A stretch of DNA of 64,000 bases from Marinobacter sp. 1-4A (GCF_016597725.1 NZ_VCGY01000003.1:62001-126000); one strand, 5' to 3'; numbered from the stretch's first letter, positions 26,856-37,312 are shown. Notes: a model not told the origin generated them from the sequence alone. A program made the numbers and translations.

Positions 26856-28040
26856 TTATACGACTTCAAACAGCCCGGCTGCGCCTTGGCCTCCGCCAAT
26901 GCACATGGTGACGACAACGTATTTGGCGCCAAGGCGCTTGCCTTCAATCAGGGCATGGCCCGCAAGGCGGGAGCCAGTTACACCGTATGGATGGCCGATA
27001 GAAATAGAACCACCATTAACGTTCAGCTTTTCCATGGGGATGCCCAAACGATCACGGCAGTAAACCACCTGCGACGCAAAGGCTTCATTCAGTTCCCACA
27101 GATCAATGTCATCGATGGTCAAGCCGTTGCGCTCCAGCAAGCGCGGAATCGCAAACACCGGGCCAATACCCATTTCATCGGGCTCGCACCCTGCCACTGC
27201 AAAACCACGGAAAATACCCATGGGCTCAATGTTGTGCTTTTCAGCATAAGTGCTGTTCATTACCGTGCACACAGAGGCACCATCAGATAGCTGGCTTGCA
27301 TTGCCAGCCGTCACAAAATTGCCCTCACCACGCACCGCATTCAAACCCTGCAACCCCTCAAGAGTTGTGTTGGGGCGGTTACACTCATCACGCGTGAGAG
27401 TGACATTTTTCTTACTGACTTCTCCGGTTTCCTTATCCTTCACCATCATCGTCGCGTCAAAAGGCACAATCTCATCATCAAACTTGCCCGCCTCCTGAGC
27501 AGCGGCTGTGCGCTGCTGGGAGATTAACGCGTATTCGTCTTGAGACTCACGGCTGACGTTGTAGCGTTGAGCCACAATATCCGCCGTTTCAATCATCGAC
27601 AGGTACAGCTCAGGCTTGTTCTTCATCAACCATTCATTGGTTGCATGAAAACTGTTGAGCTTATCGTTCTGAACCAGAGAAATAGACTCAACGCCGCCCG
27701 CTACCATTGCAGGCACTTTCTCGGAAACCACCCGCTGCGCTGCAATAGCGATCGACTGCAAACCGGAACTGCAAAAACGGTTAATCGACAGCCCCGCAGT
27801 CGTCACCGGTAAACCCGCTCGTATTGCCGCTAAGCGAGCGATGTTCTTACCCTGAGAACCTTCGTGGAACGTCGCCCCCAGAATCACATCTTCAACAATC
27901 GCCGGATCGATGCCCGCACGAGCCACAGCGTGTTTAATAACCTGCCCTGCAAGGTCCACACTGTGCGTGGCGTTCAAAGCACCACGGTAAGACTTGCCAA
28001 GCCCTGTGCGTGCGGTAGAAACAATAACTGCGTCTGACAT
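26856..28040 (-). CDS. Acetyl-CoA acyltransferase (thiolase II family)
   Basis: 394 aa from the ATG at 28040; GAGG is better spaced for this start than for the ATG two codons upstream (28046). Active-site residues: Cys90 in NRFCSSG, His in [11 protein letters not shown] and Cys in CIGGGQG near the end. The thiolase cleaves 3-ketoacyl-CoA with CoA to acetyl-CoA and a shortened acyl-CoA. It lies after the hydratase/dehydrogenase fusion gene on the same strand, giving the last two steps of a beta-oxidation round. Confidence 0.93.
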   Translation of the reverse strand: MSDAVIVSTARTGLGKSYRGALNATHSVDLAGQVIKHAVARAGIDPAIVEDVILGATFHEGSQGKNIARLAAIRAGLPVTTAGLSINRFCSSGLQSIAIAAQRVVSEKVPAMVAGGVESISLVQNDKLNSFHATNEWLMKNKPELYLSMIETADIVAQRYNVSRESQDEYALISQQRTAAAQEAGKFDDEIVPFDATMMVKDKETGEVSKKNVTLTRDECNRPNTTLEGLQGLNAVRGEGNFVTAGNASQLSDGASVCTVMNSTYAEKHNIEPMGIFRGFAVAGCEPDEMGIGPVFAIPRLLERNGLTIDDIDLWELNEAFASQVVYCRDRLGIPMEKLNVNGGSISIGHPYGVTGSRLAGHALIEGKRLGAKYVVVTMCIGGGQGAAGLFEVV

Positions 28041-28121
28041 AAACATTGCCTCGAAATAAAAGTGAAGTAGCGCCGGCCAGCCCCCAATGCACCAGACAAA
28101 AGAGGCCAGCCAATAACAGCC

Positions 28122-30215
28122 TTACAAGTCGCCGAACTTCTTGCCACCAGCCACCAACTGCTTCAGCAACGAAGCAGGCTTCCACTGCTCCCCTCCCACC
28201 GAAGCGTGATACTTCTCCACCGCAGCCAGAATCACATCCAAACCAACCTGATCTGCCCAGAACATAGGCCCACCACGATAAGCCGGGAAGCCATAGCCAT
28301 AAATCCAGACCACATCGATATCCAGGGCCCGGTCAGCAATGCCCTCTTCCAGAATCTTCGCCGCCTCATTCACCATCACATACATGCAACGCTCAAGAAT
28401 TTCCTGATCCGTAATCTCACGGGAAGCGATGCCCTGCTCCTTGCGGAAGTCTTCAATAATGCGTTCCACTTCAGGATCGGGAATCGGCTTACGGCTGCCT
28501 TCTTCGTACTTGTAAACACCCGCCATGGTCTTTTGGCCCAGACGCCCTTGCTCAGCAAGCTTATCCATCCAGCTGGGCGGGACGTTTTCGCCAGCGTTAC
28601 GCAGTTCTTCACGAATGCGGTAACCCACATCAATACCGGCCAGGTCCGACATGGCAAACTGCCCCATGGGGTAACCAAGGTCCGTTAACACCTTATCGAC
28701 CTGCTGCGGTGTAGCTCCTTCGTTAACCAGCGCCATGGCTTCAGTGCCACGCTTGTGCAGCATACGGTTGCCCACAAAGCCGTGACAGTTGCCAACCAAA
28801 ACACCTACCTTCTTGATTTTCTTGGCAACAGCCATCACGGTCGCCTTCACCTCATCAGAGGTCTTGCTGCCACGAACGTTTTCCAGCAGCCGCATCACGT
28901 TGGCCGGGCTGAAGAAGTGCATACCCACGACGTCTTCCGGGCGTTTGGTGGTAGAGGCAATTTCGTCGATATCCAGAGTGGACGTGTTGGAAGCCAGAAT
29001 GGCTCCGGGCTTACAGGTGCTGTCTAGCTTCGCGAAAATCTCTTTCTTGACCGCCATGTTTTCAAACACAGCCTCGATCACCAAATCCACGTCTTTGAAA
29101 TCGTCATAGTTCAGGCTGCCGGTGATCAGTGCCATCCGGTCGTCCACCTGCTTCTGGGTGATACGTCCTTTTTTGGCAGAGTTCTCGTAGTTCTTGCGGA
29201 TAATGCCCAGCCCTTTGTCCAGAGCTTCCTGTTTCATTTCAACGATGGTGACGGGGATACCGACGTTGACAAAGTTCATGGCGATGCCACCACCCATGGT
29301 GCCTGCGCCAATAATGCCAACGCTGTTTACGTCACGCACCGGTGTGTCCTTCGACAACCCTTTCACTTTGGAGGCTTCGCGTTCCGCAAAGAAAGAATGA
29401 ATTTGTCCTGCCCGTTGCGGCGAGTTCATACACTCTACAAACAGCTCGCGCTCGCGTTTTAAACCTTCCGGGAACGGCAGGGTAAAGGCCGCCTCAACAG
29501 CATCCACGCACTTGAATGGGGAAAACTGACCTCGGGCCGTTTTTTGCAGTGACGCGCGGAATTGTTCGAATACGTCGCTGCCTTTATCCGCCGCGATCTT
29601 GTCGGTCAGGTCCCTTACCCGGCGTACAGGCATGCCCTCAACTACAACTTTTTGGGCGAAGGCCATGCCAGCCGCTTTCACATCCTTGCCTTCATCAACG
29701 GCATCCACAATACCGAAGCTCAGCGCGTCCTTGGCTGCTACAAACTGCCCTGTCGTGATCATCTCCAGCGCTTTCTGAGCGCCCGCCAAACGCGGCAAAC
29801 GCTGGGTGCCGCCAGCGCCGGGCAGGAGGCCGAGTTTTACCTCCGGCAGACCAACTTTGGCACTGCTCAGCGCAACTCGGTAATGGCAACCCAGAGCCGT
29901 TTCCAGCCCACCACCCAGAGCTGTGCCATGAATCGCAGCAACCAGCGGCTTGTCGCTGTTCTCAAACTGTGCAACCACCGAAGCCAACCCCGGCTCCTGC
30001 ATAGGCTTACCAAATTCGCGGATATCAGCACCTGCTATAAAGGTGCGACCCTCACACACCAACAAAAGTGCTTTGGCATCAGAATCCTTTTGCCCCTGTT
30101 CCAGCGCGGCAATCAGGCCTGAACGCACCGCGTGGCTGAGGGCATTGACCGGCGGGTAGTCCACTGTAATTACGCCAATATTGCCTTCACGACTGTAAGT
30201 TACGACTTCAGACAT
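28122..30215 (-). CDS. Bifunctional enoyl-CoA hydratase / 3-hydroxyacyl-CoA dehydrogenase (PimF/FadJ-like)
   Basis: 697 aa. An N-terminal crotonase domain (about 1-190: [14 protein letters not shown] oxyanion loop, [16 protein letters not shown]) is joined to a 3-hydroxyacyl-CoA dehydrogenase (NAD site [13 protein letters not shown] near 302, catalytic HFFSPAN, then the C-terminal helical domains with GFVGNRM and [11 protein letters not shown]). It hydrates enoyl-CoA and oxidises the L-3-hydroxyacyl-CoA. Together with the thiolase it forms a complex-like pair. Length and domain order resemble FadJ and the PimF protein of pimelate degradation. Upstream (30215-30270) lies a candidate IclR-type operator. 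Confidence 0.92.
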   Translation of the reverse strand: MSEVVTYSREGNIGVITVDYPPVNALSHAVRSGLIAALEQGQKDSDAKALLLVCEGRTFIAGADIREFGKPMQEPGLASVVAQFENSDKPLVAAIHGTALGGGLETALGCHYRVALSSAKVGLPEVKLGLLPGAGGTQRLPRLAGAQKALEMITTGQFVAAKDALSFGIVDAVDEGKDVKAAGMAFAQKVVVEGMPVRRVRDLTDKIAADKGSDVFEQFRASLQKTARGQFSPFKCVDAVEAAFTLPFPEGLKRERELFVECMNSPQRAGQIHSFFAEREASKVKGLSKDTPVRDVNSVGIIGAGTMGGGIAMNFVNVGIPVTIVEMKQEALDKGLGIIRKNYENSAKKGRITQKQVDDRMALITGSLNYDDFKDVDLVIEAVFENMAVKKEIFAKLDSTCKPGAILASNTSTLDIDEIASTTKRPEDVVGMHFFSPANVMRLLENVRGSKTSDEVKATVMAVAKKIKKVGVLVGNCHGFVGNRMLHKRGTEAMALVNEGATPQQVDKVLTDLGYPMGQFAMSDLAGIDVGYRIREELRNAGENVPPSWMDKLAEQGRLGQKTMAGVYKYEEGSRKPIPDPEVERIIEDFRKEQGIASREITDQEILERCMYVMVNEAAKILEEGIADRALDIDVVWIYGYGFPAYRGGPMFWADQVGLDVILAAVEKYHASVGGEQWKPASLLKQLVAGGKKFGDL

Positions 30216-30243
30216 AATCTCTTCCTCGCTTTATATGGAATTT

Positions 30244-30262
30244 AGTTTTAACAAGCGAAACA
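30244..30262. promoter_or_regulatory. Candidate IclR-type operator upstream of the hydratase/dehydrogenase gene
   Basis: AGTTTT (30244-30249), seven bases, GAAACA (30257-30262). The same arrangement with perfect arms occurs at 32756-32774 upstream of gcdH. The two sites flank the iclR gene. Confidence 0.35.
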
Positions 30263-30320
30263 TCTGTACGATTTAATACAAGTTCTCTCAGGGTTTCAAC
30301 CACCATTTAAACTCGCCCAT

Positions 30321-30355
30321 AAAAAAACCGCAGGAGGGCATCCTGCGGTTTTTTT
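30321..30355 (-). terminator. Rho-independent terminator of the iclR gene
   Basis: AAAAAAACCGCAGGA (30321-30335) pairs with TCCTGCGGTTTTTTT (30341-30355) around the loop GGGCA. The A/T runs on both sides make it work on either strand. Confidence 0.92.
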
Positions 30356-30366
30356 ACGTGGGCGCT

Positions 30367-31194
30367 TTAAACGCCTAGCGATTCTATGTCACTCGCCAGC
30401 ATGGCCAACTGGTGTGCAATCGAGTCGCGAAGCTTCTCCGCAGGCACCAAGTAAGACGGAGCAGCGCAGGTCAACGCCATGGTTGTTCCGTCCTGCAAAT
30501 GAACGGGAACACCGGCAGAATTAATATTGCGATCCCATTCACCGAGCGAAAGACAGAAGCCGTACTTCTTGTAGTCTTCCATGGCGCGATCCAAACCTTC
30601 CTTTTTCTCGGGCCAGGCTTCCGGGCCATATTTTATCGCCATCGCGTCATCAATTACCTTTCGTCCTTTGTCTGAGATTGCGCAGTAATAGGCCCGGCCC
30701 GCCGATGTGGTCGCCAATGGCAGCTTCTTACCTATATCCATTCGCAGCAACGAGGCTTCCGGCGGTAAACGGTTTTCTACATAGATCATGTGCAGGCGAT
30801 CACGGCAAGTCAGGCCTATAGACATGTTGTTGTGGCGAGCAAATTCATCCATGTAAGGCTTGGCCAACTGGCGAACTTTCAGATTGGACACATACGCATA
30901 ACCCAACGCGAGTACACCGGAGCTAAGCTGATATTTTTCCAGCTGGGTGTTGTAGCTCAGGTACCCCAGCTTGGTCAGCGTGTAGGTCATACGGGATACG
31001 GTCGGCTTGGGCAGACCCGTAATCCTGGCAATATCCTGATTACCAAGAATGACAGAGCCTTGGCTGAACGCACGCAACACATCCAGACCACGGGACAGCG
31101 CCTCGACGAACTTACGATCCTTCTCCGGCTTCACCGGTTCGCCGTCACCGGAGGCTGCCATGAGTTCCGGTGAAGTGGTTTTTGCTTTGGGCAT
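30367..31194 (-). CDS. IclR-family transcriptional regulator
   Basis: 275 aa from the ATG at 31194, which has GGAGG about 10 bases upstream; a 19-codon upstream extension is not protein-like. The N-terminal winged helix (about 30-95) reads FVEALSRGLDVLRAFSQGS, then NQDIARITGLPKPTVSRMTYTL; the C-terminal GAF-like effector domain includes the MDIGKKLPLATTSAGRAYY segment. Family members bind aromatic acids or short acids and control their catabolic genes. It lies between the two divergent acyl-CoA gene groups, so it is a reasonable candidate to regulate both. Confidence 0.92.
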   Translation of the reverse strand: MPKAKTTSPELMAASGDGEPVKPEKDRKFVEALSRGLDVLRAFSQGSVILGNQDIARITGLPKPTVSRMTYTLTKLGYLSYNTQLEKYQLSSGVLALGYAYVSNLKVRQLAKPYMDEFARHNNMSIGLTCRDRLHMIYVENRLPPEASLLRMDIGKKLPLATTSAGRAYYCAISDKGRKVIDDAMAIKYGPEAWPEKKEGLDRAMEDYKKYGFCLSLGEWDRNINSAGVPVHLQDGTTMALTCAAPSYLVPAEKLRDSIAHQLAMLASDIESLGV

Positions 31195-31288
31195 AGTGTG
31201 GCGTCCTCCAACAACGTCGCCTGCTCCCGAGTTCCGGGGGATCAATTTCATGTATATAAAGTGAGCGGCATTTTAATCGCTGATGAAC

Positions 31289-32656
31289 TCAACTACCACT
31301 AACTCCGGGCAAGACAAGCATTTCAAAAGCTAATAGCGCCAGTAACAGCGGCACAGCAATCAACACAAACACGCCATTCCAGCGGAATGCCACCACCCAG
31401 CGCGGAACCTGACCGAAGCGGGCCAGCAGCATTACTGATGGCCCGAACGGTGAAAGCATCATCGCCAGTGAAAAGCCGATAACCAGCGCAACGGATATCA
31501 AAATCGGATCCATGCCTTCTGCCATCAGCTGCGGCAACAGCCCCGCCTGAACACTGAGCACCGTAATCGGGATAATCCCGATGGTTGATAATAGTGGCAG
31601 GCTCAACATACCAACAACGGCGAGCACCCACATTCCCCCCGAAGAGGTTGCAAGCCCGCTCAGGGCATCCGCCGGAATCACGCTGGACACTGACACCCCC
31701 AAAATCGCCGAGGCAGCAAAAATCGCCATTTCATTGTTCATGGCCGACACCTGAGTCACACCCTCCTTGAGCACCACTCCAAGCGATCTTTCCTGCCACA
31801 TCATATAAAGAAGCGTAACCGATGGAACAGCCATCATGGCAGCAACAGACACTTTGAAATCGGTCAAAGCGACGATCATTGCCATTATGAAAAAAACTGT
31901 CGCGACCAACCCCAGCAACTGCAACGTGCCCGCTGGCCAACGCTCCAGAGCTGCACGCTCGCTGCTTACTTGCCGAAAGCGGCGCTGCTCCAGAAACCAA
32001 CCAACGCCTATCAGAACCACGGACGCCGCAAGGCCATAAGGTAGCAGCATTAGCCAGGTTAACTCGGGCAGCTCTTTAGTCAATATCGCTACTGCCACAC
32101 TGGTCGGCGCCACCAAAGGCACCAGTGCAAAGCCGCGTAGCGCGCTGATCAGAACACTGCGCAGCCATTGCAGGCGAGATTCGCCGGTAATTCCGCGCTC
32201 TCGCAGCGTGTCCGAAAGGCTGCCGCACAGCAGGTTCATCATGCCGAAACTCAATACCGATGCTATGCCACAGCTAACAACTGCGTACTTGGGATACAGC
32301 CAAAGGGCGCGCCCCCCCAGCAGGACATCGTGGATCCGGCGCAGAACCTCAAAGCGTCTAACCAAACACTGCATCATCCCAAGACTGCCAAGAAAAGCAG
32401 CGTAAAAAGCCGCATCAGCCGACGCTTTAACCAGCCTGTCTATACCCAACTGACCACGCACACACAGCCACGCTGTGACCGCCAGAGAAATCAGCAACAA
32501 CACGCGGGAATAACCTTGTAAGCGCCCACCCGCCCACAGAAAACAAAAAATGAACAATACGCCCGCGATTGCACCGAGCTGAATGCTTGAAAAGCCGATA
32601 GCAATCAGCTCGATCAATACCGCCAAAGGTAACAGCCAGCGATCTGCTGTACTCAT
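31289..32656 (-). CDS. Multi-pass membrane protein, likely transporter of unknown substrate
   Basis: 455 aa with about 12 hydrophobic segments and few polar residues outside loops. A repeat-like organisation is suggested by two Pro/Gly-rich re-entrant-like stretches (PLVAPTSVAVAI near 182 and LSPFGPSVMLLAR near 408), as in ion-transporter superfamily carriers (DctM, NhaD, DcuC). No specific family was recognised. It is upstream of iclR on the same strand (95-base gap) and could import the acid substrate of the neighbouring pathway. The C-terminus ends shortly after the last segment. Confidence 0.7.
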   Translation of the reverse strand: MSTADRWLLPLAVLIELIAIGFSSIQLGAIAGVLFIFCFLWAGGRLQGYSRVLLLISLAVTAWLCVRGQLGIDRLVKASADAAFYAAFLGSLGMMQCLVRRFEVLRRIHDVLLGGRALWLYPKYAVVSCGIASVLSFGMMNLLCGSLSDTLRERGITGESRLQWLRSVLISALRGFALVPLVAPTSVAVAILTKELPELTWLMLLPYGLAASVVLIGVGWFLEQRRFRQVSSERAALERWPAGTLQLLGLVATVFFIMAMIVALTDFKVSVAAMMAVPSVTLLYMMWQERSLGVVLKEGVTQVSAMNNEMAIFAASAILGVSVSSVIPADALSGLATSSGGMWVLAVVGMLSLPLLSTIGIIPITVLSVQAGLLPQLMAEGMDPILISVALVIGFSLAMMLSPFGPSVMLLARFGQVPRWVVAFRWNGVFVLIAVPLLLALLAFEMLVLPGVSGS

Positions 32657-32987
32657 ACTTGCCTAGCCTTTGACGGGATCACATGGATAGACGAGGTCTC
32701 TGCTTGCATTTCACACACACCCGGATTAGTCTTTTGCGTAGCCATTACAAAACTAAGTTTCGCTGAATGAAACTACACTAGCGCAAATAACAAGACAACC
32801 CGGTATTTATTTGCGGTGGGCTTTCGTTAACTCAGACGGGATTAATGCGAAGTTTGCCGCTCAGGTTCTCGGATGTACCACTAGACTGACTATGAGCCCT
32901 ATCGATAGGCCCGGCTGACCCCGAACGGAGGTCGCACCGCCACTGCGATTGAACGGGTTAACAACTGTTTTTAATGAGGAGAAAAAC
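32657..32987. other. Divergent regulatory region before gcdH
   Basis: About 330 bases between the membrane-protein gene (leftward) and gcdH (rightward), without a gene. It must hold both promoters and contains the candidate operator at 32756-32774. Confidence 0.5.
32756..32774. promoter_or_regulatory. Candidate IclR operator in the gcdH divergent promoter
   Basis: A perfect six-base inverted repeat AGTTTC (32756-32761) and GAAACT (32769-32774) with a 7-base spacer. It resembles the site at 30244-30262. Assignment to IclR rests on position only. Confidence 0.4.
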
Positions 32988-34157
32988 ATGGCTTCTGCAC
33001 CTTGGAACGACCTGCTGCAGCTTGAAAAACAGCTGGATGAAACCGAACGCCAGGTCCGGGACAGCATTCGCGGCTTTTGTGATCAGCGCCTAATGCCCGG
33101 CATTGTCGAGGCCAACCGTCACGAAAAGTTTGATCGGAGTATCTTCACCGACATGGGCAATCTCGGCATGCTGGGCGCCACCCTGCCGGAAGAGTACGGC
33201 GGCCCGGGCCTTAACCACGTTTGTTACGGACTGATCGCCCGTGAGGTGGAGCGTGTTGATTCTGCCTACCGCTCCGCACTGAGCGTTCAATCTTCACTGG
33301 TTATTCACCCGATTCACGCCTTCGCTCAGGAAGCCCTCAAAAAGCGCATCTTGCCTAAGCTTGCCTCAGGCGAATGGGTGGGCTGTTTTGGCCTGACCGA
33401 GCCCAACCACGGATCTGACCCGGCTGGCATGGAAACCCGCGCCAAAAAAGTCGACGGCGGCTACCTGCTGAGCGGCTCCAAAACCTGGATCACCAACTCT
33501 CCTATCGCAGATATATTCGTGGTGTGGGCCAAACTGGACGGCAAAGTAAACGGCTTTGTTATCGAGCGTGAAGGCGCCAAAGGTCTGGAAACGCCAAAGA
33601 TTGAAGGCAAATTCTCGCTGCGCGCGTCTGATACCGGCTCTATCTTTATGGATGAGGTGTTTGTTCCAGAAGAAAACAAGCTTGACGTAGAAGGCTTAAA
33701 GGGCCCCTTCAGCTGCCTTAACAAAGCGCGCTTTGGCATCAGTTGGGGTTCACTCGGCGCAGCCGAATTCTGCTGGCACGCAGCCCGTAACTACACTCTG
33801 GAACGCAAGCAGTTCGGCAGGCCCTTGGCTGCCAACCAGTTGATCCAGAAAAAACTGGTTGATATGCAAACCGAAATTACTCTGGGCCTGCAGGCCGCCT
33901 TGCAACTGGGCCGAATGATGGACAGCGGCGACGCGACGCCGGATGCAATCTCCCTACTCAAGCGCAATAACTGTGGCAAAGCGCTGGATATCGCTCGCGT
34001 TGCCCGCGATATGCATGGCGGGAATGGCATAGCTGACGAGTACCACGTAATCCGTCACGTAATGAACCTCGAAGCGGTGAATACATACGAAGGCACTCAT
34101 GATGTCCACGCCCTGATTCTTGGCCGTGGCCAAACCGGTATTGCAGCATTTAGCTGA
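32988..34157 (+). CDS. gcdH: Glutaryl-CoA dehydrogenase
   Basis: 389 aa from the ATG at 32988 (AGGAG 7 bases upstream). It has acyl-CoA dehydrogenase FAD motifs ([18 protein letters not shown]) and the GCDH hallmarks: [13 protein letters not shown] with Arg95, which in the human enzyme contacts the glutaryl carboxylate, and [15 protein letters not shown] with the catalytic base Glu368. It oxidises and decarboxylates glutaryl-CoA to crotonyl-CoA and CO2, passing electrons to ETF. As the first gene of the rightward acyl-CoA operon it gives the whole region a dicarboxylic acid flavour. Confidence 0.93.
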   Translation: MASAPWNDLLQLEKQLDETERQVRDSIRGFCDQRLMPGIVEANRHEKFDRSIFTDMGNLGMLGATLPEEYGGPGLNHVCYGLIAREVERVDSAYRSALSVQSSLVIHPIHAFAQEALKKRILPKLASGEWVGCFGLTEPNHGSDPAGMETRAKKVDGGYLLSGSKTWITNSPIADIFVVWAKLDGKVNGFVIEREGAKGLETPKIEGKFSLRASDTGSIFMDEVFVPEENKLDVEGLKGPFSCLNKARFGISWGSLGAAEFCWHAARNYTLERKQFGRPLAANQLIQKKLVDMQTEITLGLQAALQLGRMMDSGDATPDAISLLKRNNCGKALDIARVARDMHGGNGIADEYHVIRHVMNLEAVNTYEGTHDVHALILGRGQTGIAAFS

Positions 34158-34189
34158 AGCCCAACCGCCCAACACGACGAGGCTACCCA

Positions 34190-35386
34190 ATGAATATGAA
34201 CTACACCACTGAGGAGCTCGCTTTCCGTGACGAAGTGCGAGCGTTTCTGGATGAGAAACTGCCGGCAGATATCGCCGCCAAAGTGAAAGGCTTCCGCCAT
34301 CTGTCCAAAGAGGACCATCAGCGCTGGCAGAAGATTCTCAGCGCTCAGGGCTGGTACGCTTCACACTGGCCTGAAGAGTATGGCGGTGTGGAGTGGACGC
34401 CCGTCCAGAAACACATCTGGGATGAAGAATCCTGCCGCTATGGCGTGCCCCGCTCTGTGCCCTTTGGCGTAAACATGGTGGCGCCGGTTATCATCAAATT
34501 CGGGAACGAAGAGCAGAAACAAAAATACCTGCCTCGAATTCTCAGCGGTGAAGACTGGTGGTGTCAGGGTTACTCCGAGCCGGGCGCCGGTTCCGATCTG
34601 GCGTCCCTGAAAACCCGCGCCGTGCGTGAGGGCGACCATTACATTGTGAATGGTCAAAAGACCTGGACCACCCTTGGCCAATACGCCAACATGATTTTCT
34701 GTCTGGTGCGCACCAATACCGAAGTGAAAGCGCAAGCTGGTATCTCCTTCTTGCTGATCGACATGAACACGCCTGGCATTTCCGTGCGCCCGATCATCAC
34801 TCTCGATGGCGAGCACGAGGTAAACGAAGTTTTCTTTGAAGATGTAAAAGTTCCGGTTGAAAACCTGGTCGGCGAAGAAGATAAAGGCTGGACTTACGCC
34901 AAGTTCCTCCTAACCTACGAGCGCACGGGCTTGGCTGGCATTGGCTTGTCCAAAGCTGCGCTGTCCCACCTGAAAGCACTTGCCTCTCGCCGCATCAAGA
35001 ACGGTCGTCCGCTGATTGAAGATACAACGTTCAGCCAGCGCATCGCCAAGGTTGAAATCGATTTGATGGCAGCTGGAATCAGCAACCTCAGGATCATTGC
35101 TTCTGTTGAAGGTGGCGGCATGCCGGGCGCCGAGAGCTCCATGCTGAAGGTAAAAGGTACGGAAATTCGCCAGTCTATTAACGATCTGGCGCGCAGAGCC
35201 ATAGGGCCTTACGCCATTCCGTTTGTGGAAGAGGAACTGAACCATGATTATGACGGCGAGTTCCTGTCGGACGAAAACGCGGCCCCTCTCTCAGCTCAGT
35301 ATTTCAATAACCGTAAGCTCTCGATTTTCGGCGGATCCAACGAGATCCAGAAGAATATCGTATCGAAAATGATTCTCGGGCTTTAA
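34190..35386 (+). CDS. Acyl-CoA dehydrogenase, large-subunit type (PimC-like)
   Basis: 398 aa. FAD/acyl-CoA motifs include WWCQGYSEPGAGSDLASLKT and WTTLGQYA. The mid-chain YERTGLAGIGLSK may carry the catalytic Glu, and the C-terminus IFGGSNEIQKNIVSKMILGL is typical. It resembles the larger partner of paired dehydrogenases such as PimC of pimeloyl-CoA dehydrogenase and the FadE-type heterotetramers of steroid side chain breakdown. It sits directly before a second, shorter dehydrogenase (10-base gap). Confidence 0.88.
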   Translation: MNMNYTTEELAFRDEVRAFLDEKLPADIAAKVKGFRHLSKEDHQRWQKILSAQGWYASHWPEEYGGVEWTPVQKHIWDEESCRYGVPRSVPFGVNMVAPVIIKFGNEEQKQKYLPRILSGEDWWCQGYSEPGAGSDLASLKTRAVREGDHYIVNGQKTWTTLGQYANMIFCLVRTNTEVKAQAGISFLLIDMNTPGISVRPIITLDGEHEVNEVFFEDVKVPVENLVGEEDKGWTYAKFLLTYERTGLAGIGLSKAALSHLKALASRRIKNGRPLIEDTTFSQRIAKVEIDLMAAGISNLRIIASVEGGGMPGAESSMLKVKGTEIRQSINDLARRAIGPYAIPFVEEELNHDYDGEFLSDENAAPLSAQYFNNRKLSIFGGSNEIQKNIVSKMILGL

Positions 35387-35396
35387 GGAGACGACC

Positions 35397-36539
35397 ATGG
35401 ATTTCCGACTCAATGAAGAGCAGCAAATGCTGCAGGACACCGTGGCCCGTCTGGTGCGCGGTGAATACAGCTTTGAAAAACGCCTTGAATTCAGTGAAAC
35501 AGAAGCCGGGTTCAGCGTCGATTTCTGGAAGCAGCTCAGTGAGCTGGGCCTGACAGCCGTTCCTTTTTCAGAAGAGCTTGGCGGTTTTGGCGGTGGCGGC
35601 GTGGAAGTGCAATCGGTCATGACCGAATTAGGTCGCGGACTTTGTCTTGAGCCGTACCTGCAATCTGTCATTTTTGGCGGCGGCCTTATCGGCCATGCGG
35701 GCAGCGATAGCCAGAAAGAAATCTGGCTGGGCGGAATTGCCAGTGGCGAACTGCAAGCAGCTGTTGCGCTTCAGGAGCCCCAGAGCTTTTATGATCTGAA
35801 CAATGTAGAAACCCGCGCCGAGAAAAAAGACGGCGGGTATCTGCTCAACGGCCGCAAGGCGGTGGTGATCGGCGGGCATTGCGCTGACGTTATTGTGGTT
35901 TCTGCACGCACGTCTGGCGATGCGCGGGATTCTGGCGGAATCAGCCTATTCGCTCTGAAATCCGACACTGCCGGAATTGAACGCCGGGTGTACCCAACCA
36001 TTGACGGCTCTAAAGGCTGCGATCTTCTTCTGAACAACGTTCAGGTAGATGCCGATGCCCTGCTGGGTGAAGAAGGCAAAGCTGCCGAGGTGATTGAGTA
36101 TCAGGCTGGCCGCGCTATTGCAGCATTATGCGCAGAAGCCGTGGGCGTTATGGAAGTCGCCAACGAGCTGACTCTGGATTACCTCAAGCAGCGCAAACAG
36201 TTCGGCGTACCTATTGGCAAGTTTCAGGTACTGCAGCACCGCATGGTCGATATGATGTCTGAACTTGAGCAGGCTCGCTCCATGGCTATTCTGGCCGCCA
36301 GCGTGGCGGACGAAGAACAGAGTGACGAACGCCGCCGGGTGCTGGCTGCGGCTAAAAACGTTATCGGCCGCAGCGGCCAGTTCATTTCAGAACAGGGTAT
36401 ACAATCCCACGGCGGTATCGGTATGACATGGGAATATAATTTTGCCCATTACGCCAAGCGCCTGATCATGATCAACCACCAACTGGGTGACGACGACTTC
36501 CATCTGGAGCACTACGCCTCTCTTTTGCAGGCAGGGTGA
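35397..36539 (+). CDS. Acyl-CoA dehydrogenase, small-subunit type (PimD-like)
   Basis: 380 aa. Acyl-CoA dehydrogenase fold, but the usual TEPxxGSD loop is replaced by ALQEPQSFYDLNN and the C-terminus reads HGGIGMTWEYNFAHYAKRL followed by LGDDDFHLEHYA. This is seen in the non-catalytic or half-site partner of alpha2beta2 dehydrogenases. With the preceding gene it should form a heteromeric enzyme acting on bulky or omega-carboxylated acyl-CoAs; the exact substrate is inferred from gcdH and neighbours. GGAG lies just before the ATG. Confidence 0.87.
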   Translation: MDFRLNEEQQMLQDTVARLVRGEYSFEKRLEFSETEAGFSVDFWKQLSELGLTAVPFSEELGGFGGGGVEVQSVMTELGRGLCLEPYLQSVIFGGGLIGHAGSDSQKEIWLGGIASGELQAAVALQEPQSFYDLNNVETRAEKKDGGYLLNGRKAVVIGGHCADVIVVSARTSGDARDSGGISLFALKSDTAGIERRVYPTIDGSKGCDLLLNNVQVDADALLGEEGKAAEVIEYQAGRAIAALCAEAVGVMEVANELTLDYLKQRKQFGVPIGKFQVLQHRMVDMMSELEQARSMAILAASVADEEQSDERRRVLAAAKNVIGRSGQFISEQGIQSHGGIGMTWEYNFAHYAKRLIMINHQLGDDDFHLEHYASLLQAG

Positions 36540-36544
36540 GCAAC

Positions 36545-37297
36545 ATGACAACCAACACCGAAGCAAAAGCTCTCAAAGCGGCGGAATGGCAGGTACGCAG
36601 CCAGCTGGCTGCAGCCTATCGCCTTGTCGCCCTGTTCGGATGGGATGATCTGGTATTTACCCACCTTTCCGCGCGGGTACCTGGGCCTGAACATCACTTT
36701 TTAATCAACCCTTATGGTTTGCTGTTCCACGAGATTACCGCCTCCTCTCTGGTGAAGGTTGATAGAGAGGGGCAAGTGGTGGAGTCCGGCGGCCTTGGCC
36801 GGGTAAACCCTGCTGGCTTTACCATCCACAGCGCTGTGCACATGGGGCGCGACGATGCAGGTGCCGTAATGCACCTGCATGCGCCGGACGGCGTGGCAGT
36901 TTCTGCCCACAGAGACGGCCTACTGCCCTTGAGCCAAACAGCCATGCTGTGTCTGGCGCACCTGAGTTACCACGATTATGAAGGTGTAGCTCTTAATCTG
37001 GATGAGCGTGAGCGCCTGATACGGGATCTGGGGGATAAGTCCATGATGATGCTGCGCAACCATGGGGTTCTGACCGCCGGTAAAGATGTACCGGAAACCT
37101 TCACATACCTGTACTTCCTAATGAAAGCCTGCGAAATACAGGTTAAAGCACAAAGCTGCGGCCCAGTGTGGATGCCCTCAGAGCAGGCCATCAAAACGAC
37201 TGCAGACCAGTCGCAATCTCTGAGCACCGCAGCGACGCTCACCTGGCCAGCACTGTTGCGGCTTCTCGATAGCAAAAACCCCGGCTACGCGGTGTGA
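36545..37297 (+). CDS. Class II aldolase/adducin family protein
   Basis: 250 aa from the ATG at 36545 (AGGGTGA 5 bases upstream); a GTG at 36536 would overlap the previous stop. The class II aldolase fold is marked by WDDLVFTHLSARVP, the zinc-binding AVMHLHAPDGVAVSAH and the later LRNHGVLTAG. Members retro-aldol cleave or epimerise sugars, but many of unknown function occur near acyl-CoA genes. A role in cleaving a hydroxylated acyl chain is only speculation. Followed at 15 bases by the MaoC gene. Confidence 0.85.
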   Translation: MTTNTEAKALKAAEWQVRSQLAAAYRLVALFGWDDLVFTHLSARVPGPEHHFLINPYGLLFHEITASSLVKVDREGQVVESGGLGRVNPAGFTIHSAVHMGRDDAGAVMHLHAPDGVAVSAHRDGLLPLSQTAMLCLAHLSYHDYEGVALNLDERERLIRDLGDKSMMMLRNHGVLTAGKDVPETFTYLYFLMKACEIQVKAQSCGPVWMPSEQAIKTTADQSQSLSTAATLTWPALLRLLDSKNPGYAV

Positions 37298-37299
37298 GA

Positions 37300-37307
37300 G
37301 GGGGGGG
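37300..37307 (+). promoter_or_regulatory. G8 homopolymer in the Shine-Dalgarno region of the MaoC gene
   Basis: Eight consecutive G residues follow GA at the ribosome site, 5 bases before the ATG at 37313. Length changes of such a run would alter spacing of the ribosome site. Confidence 0.6.
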
Positions 37308-37312
37308 CCTTA

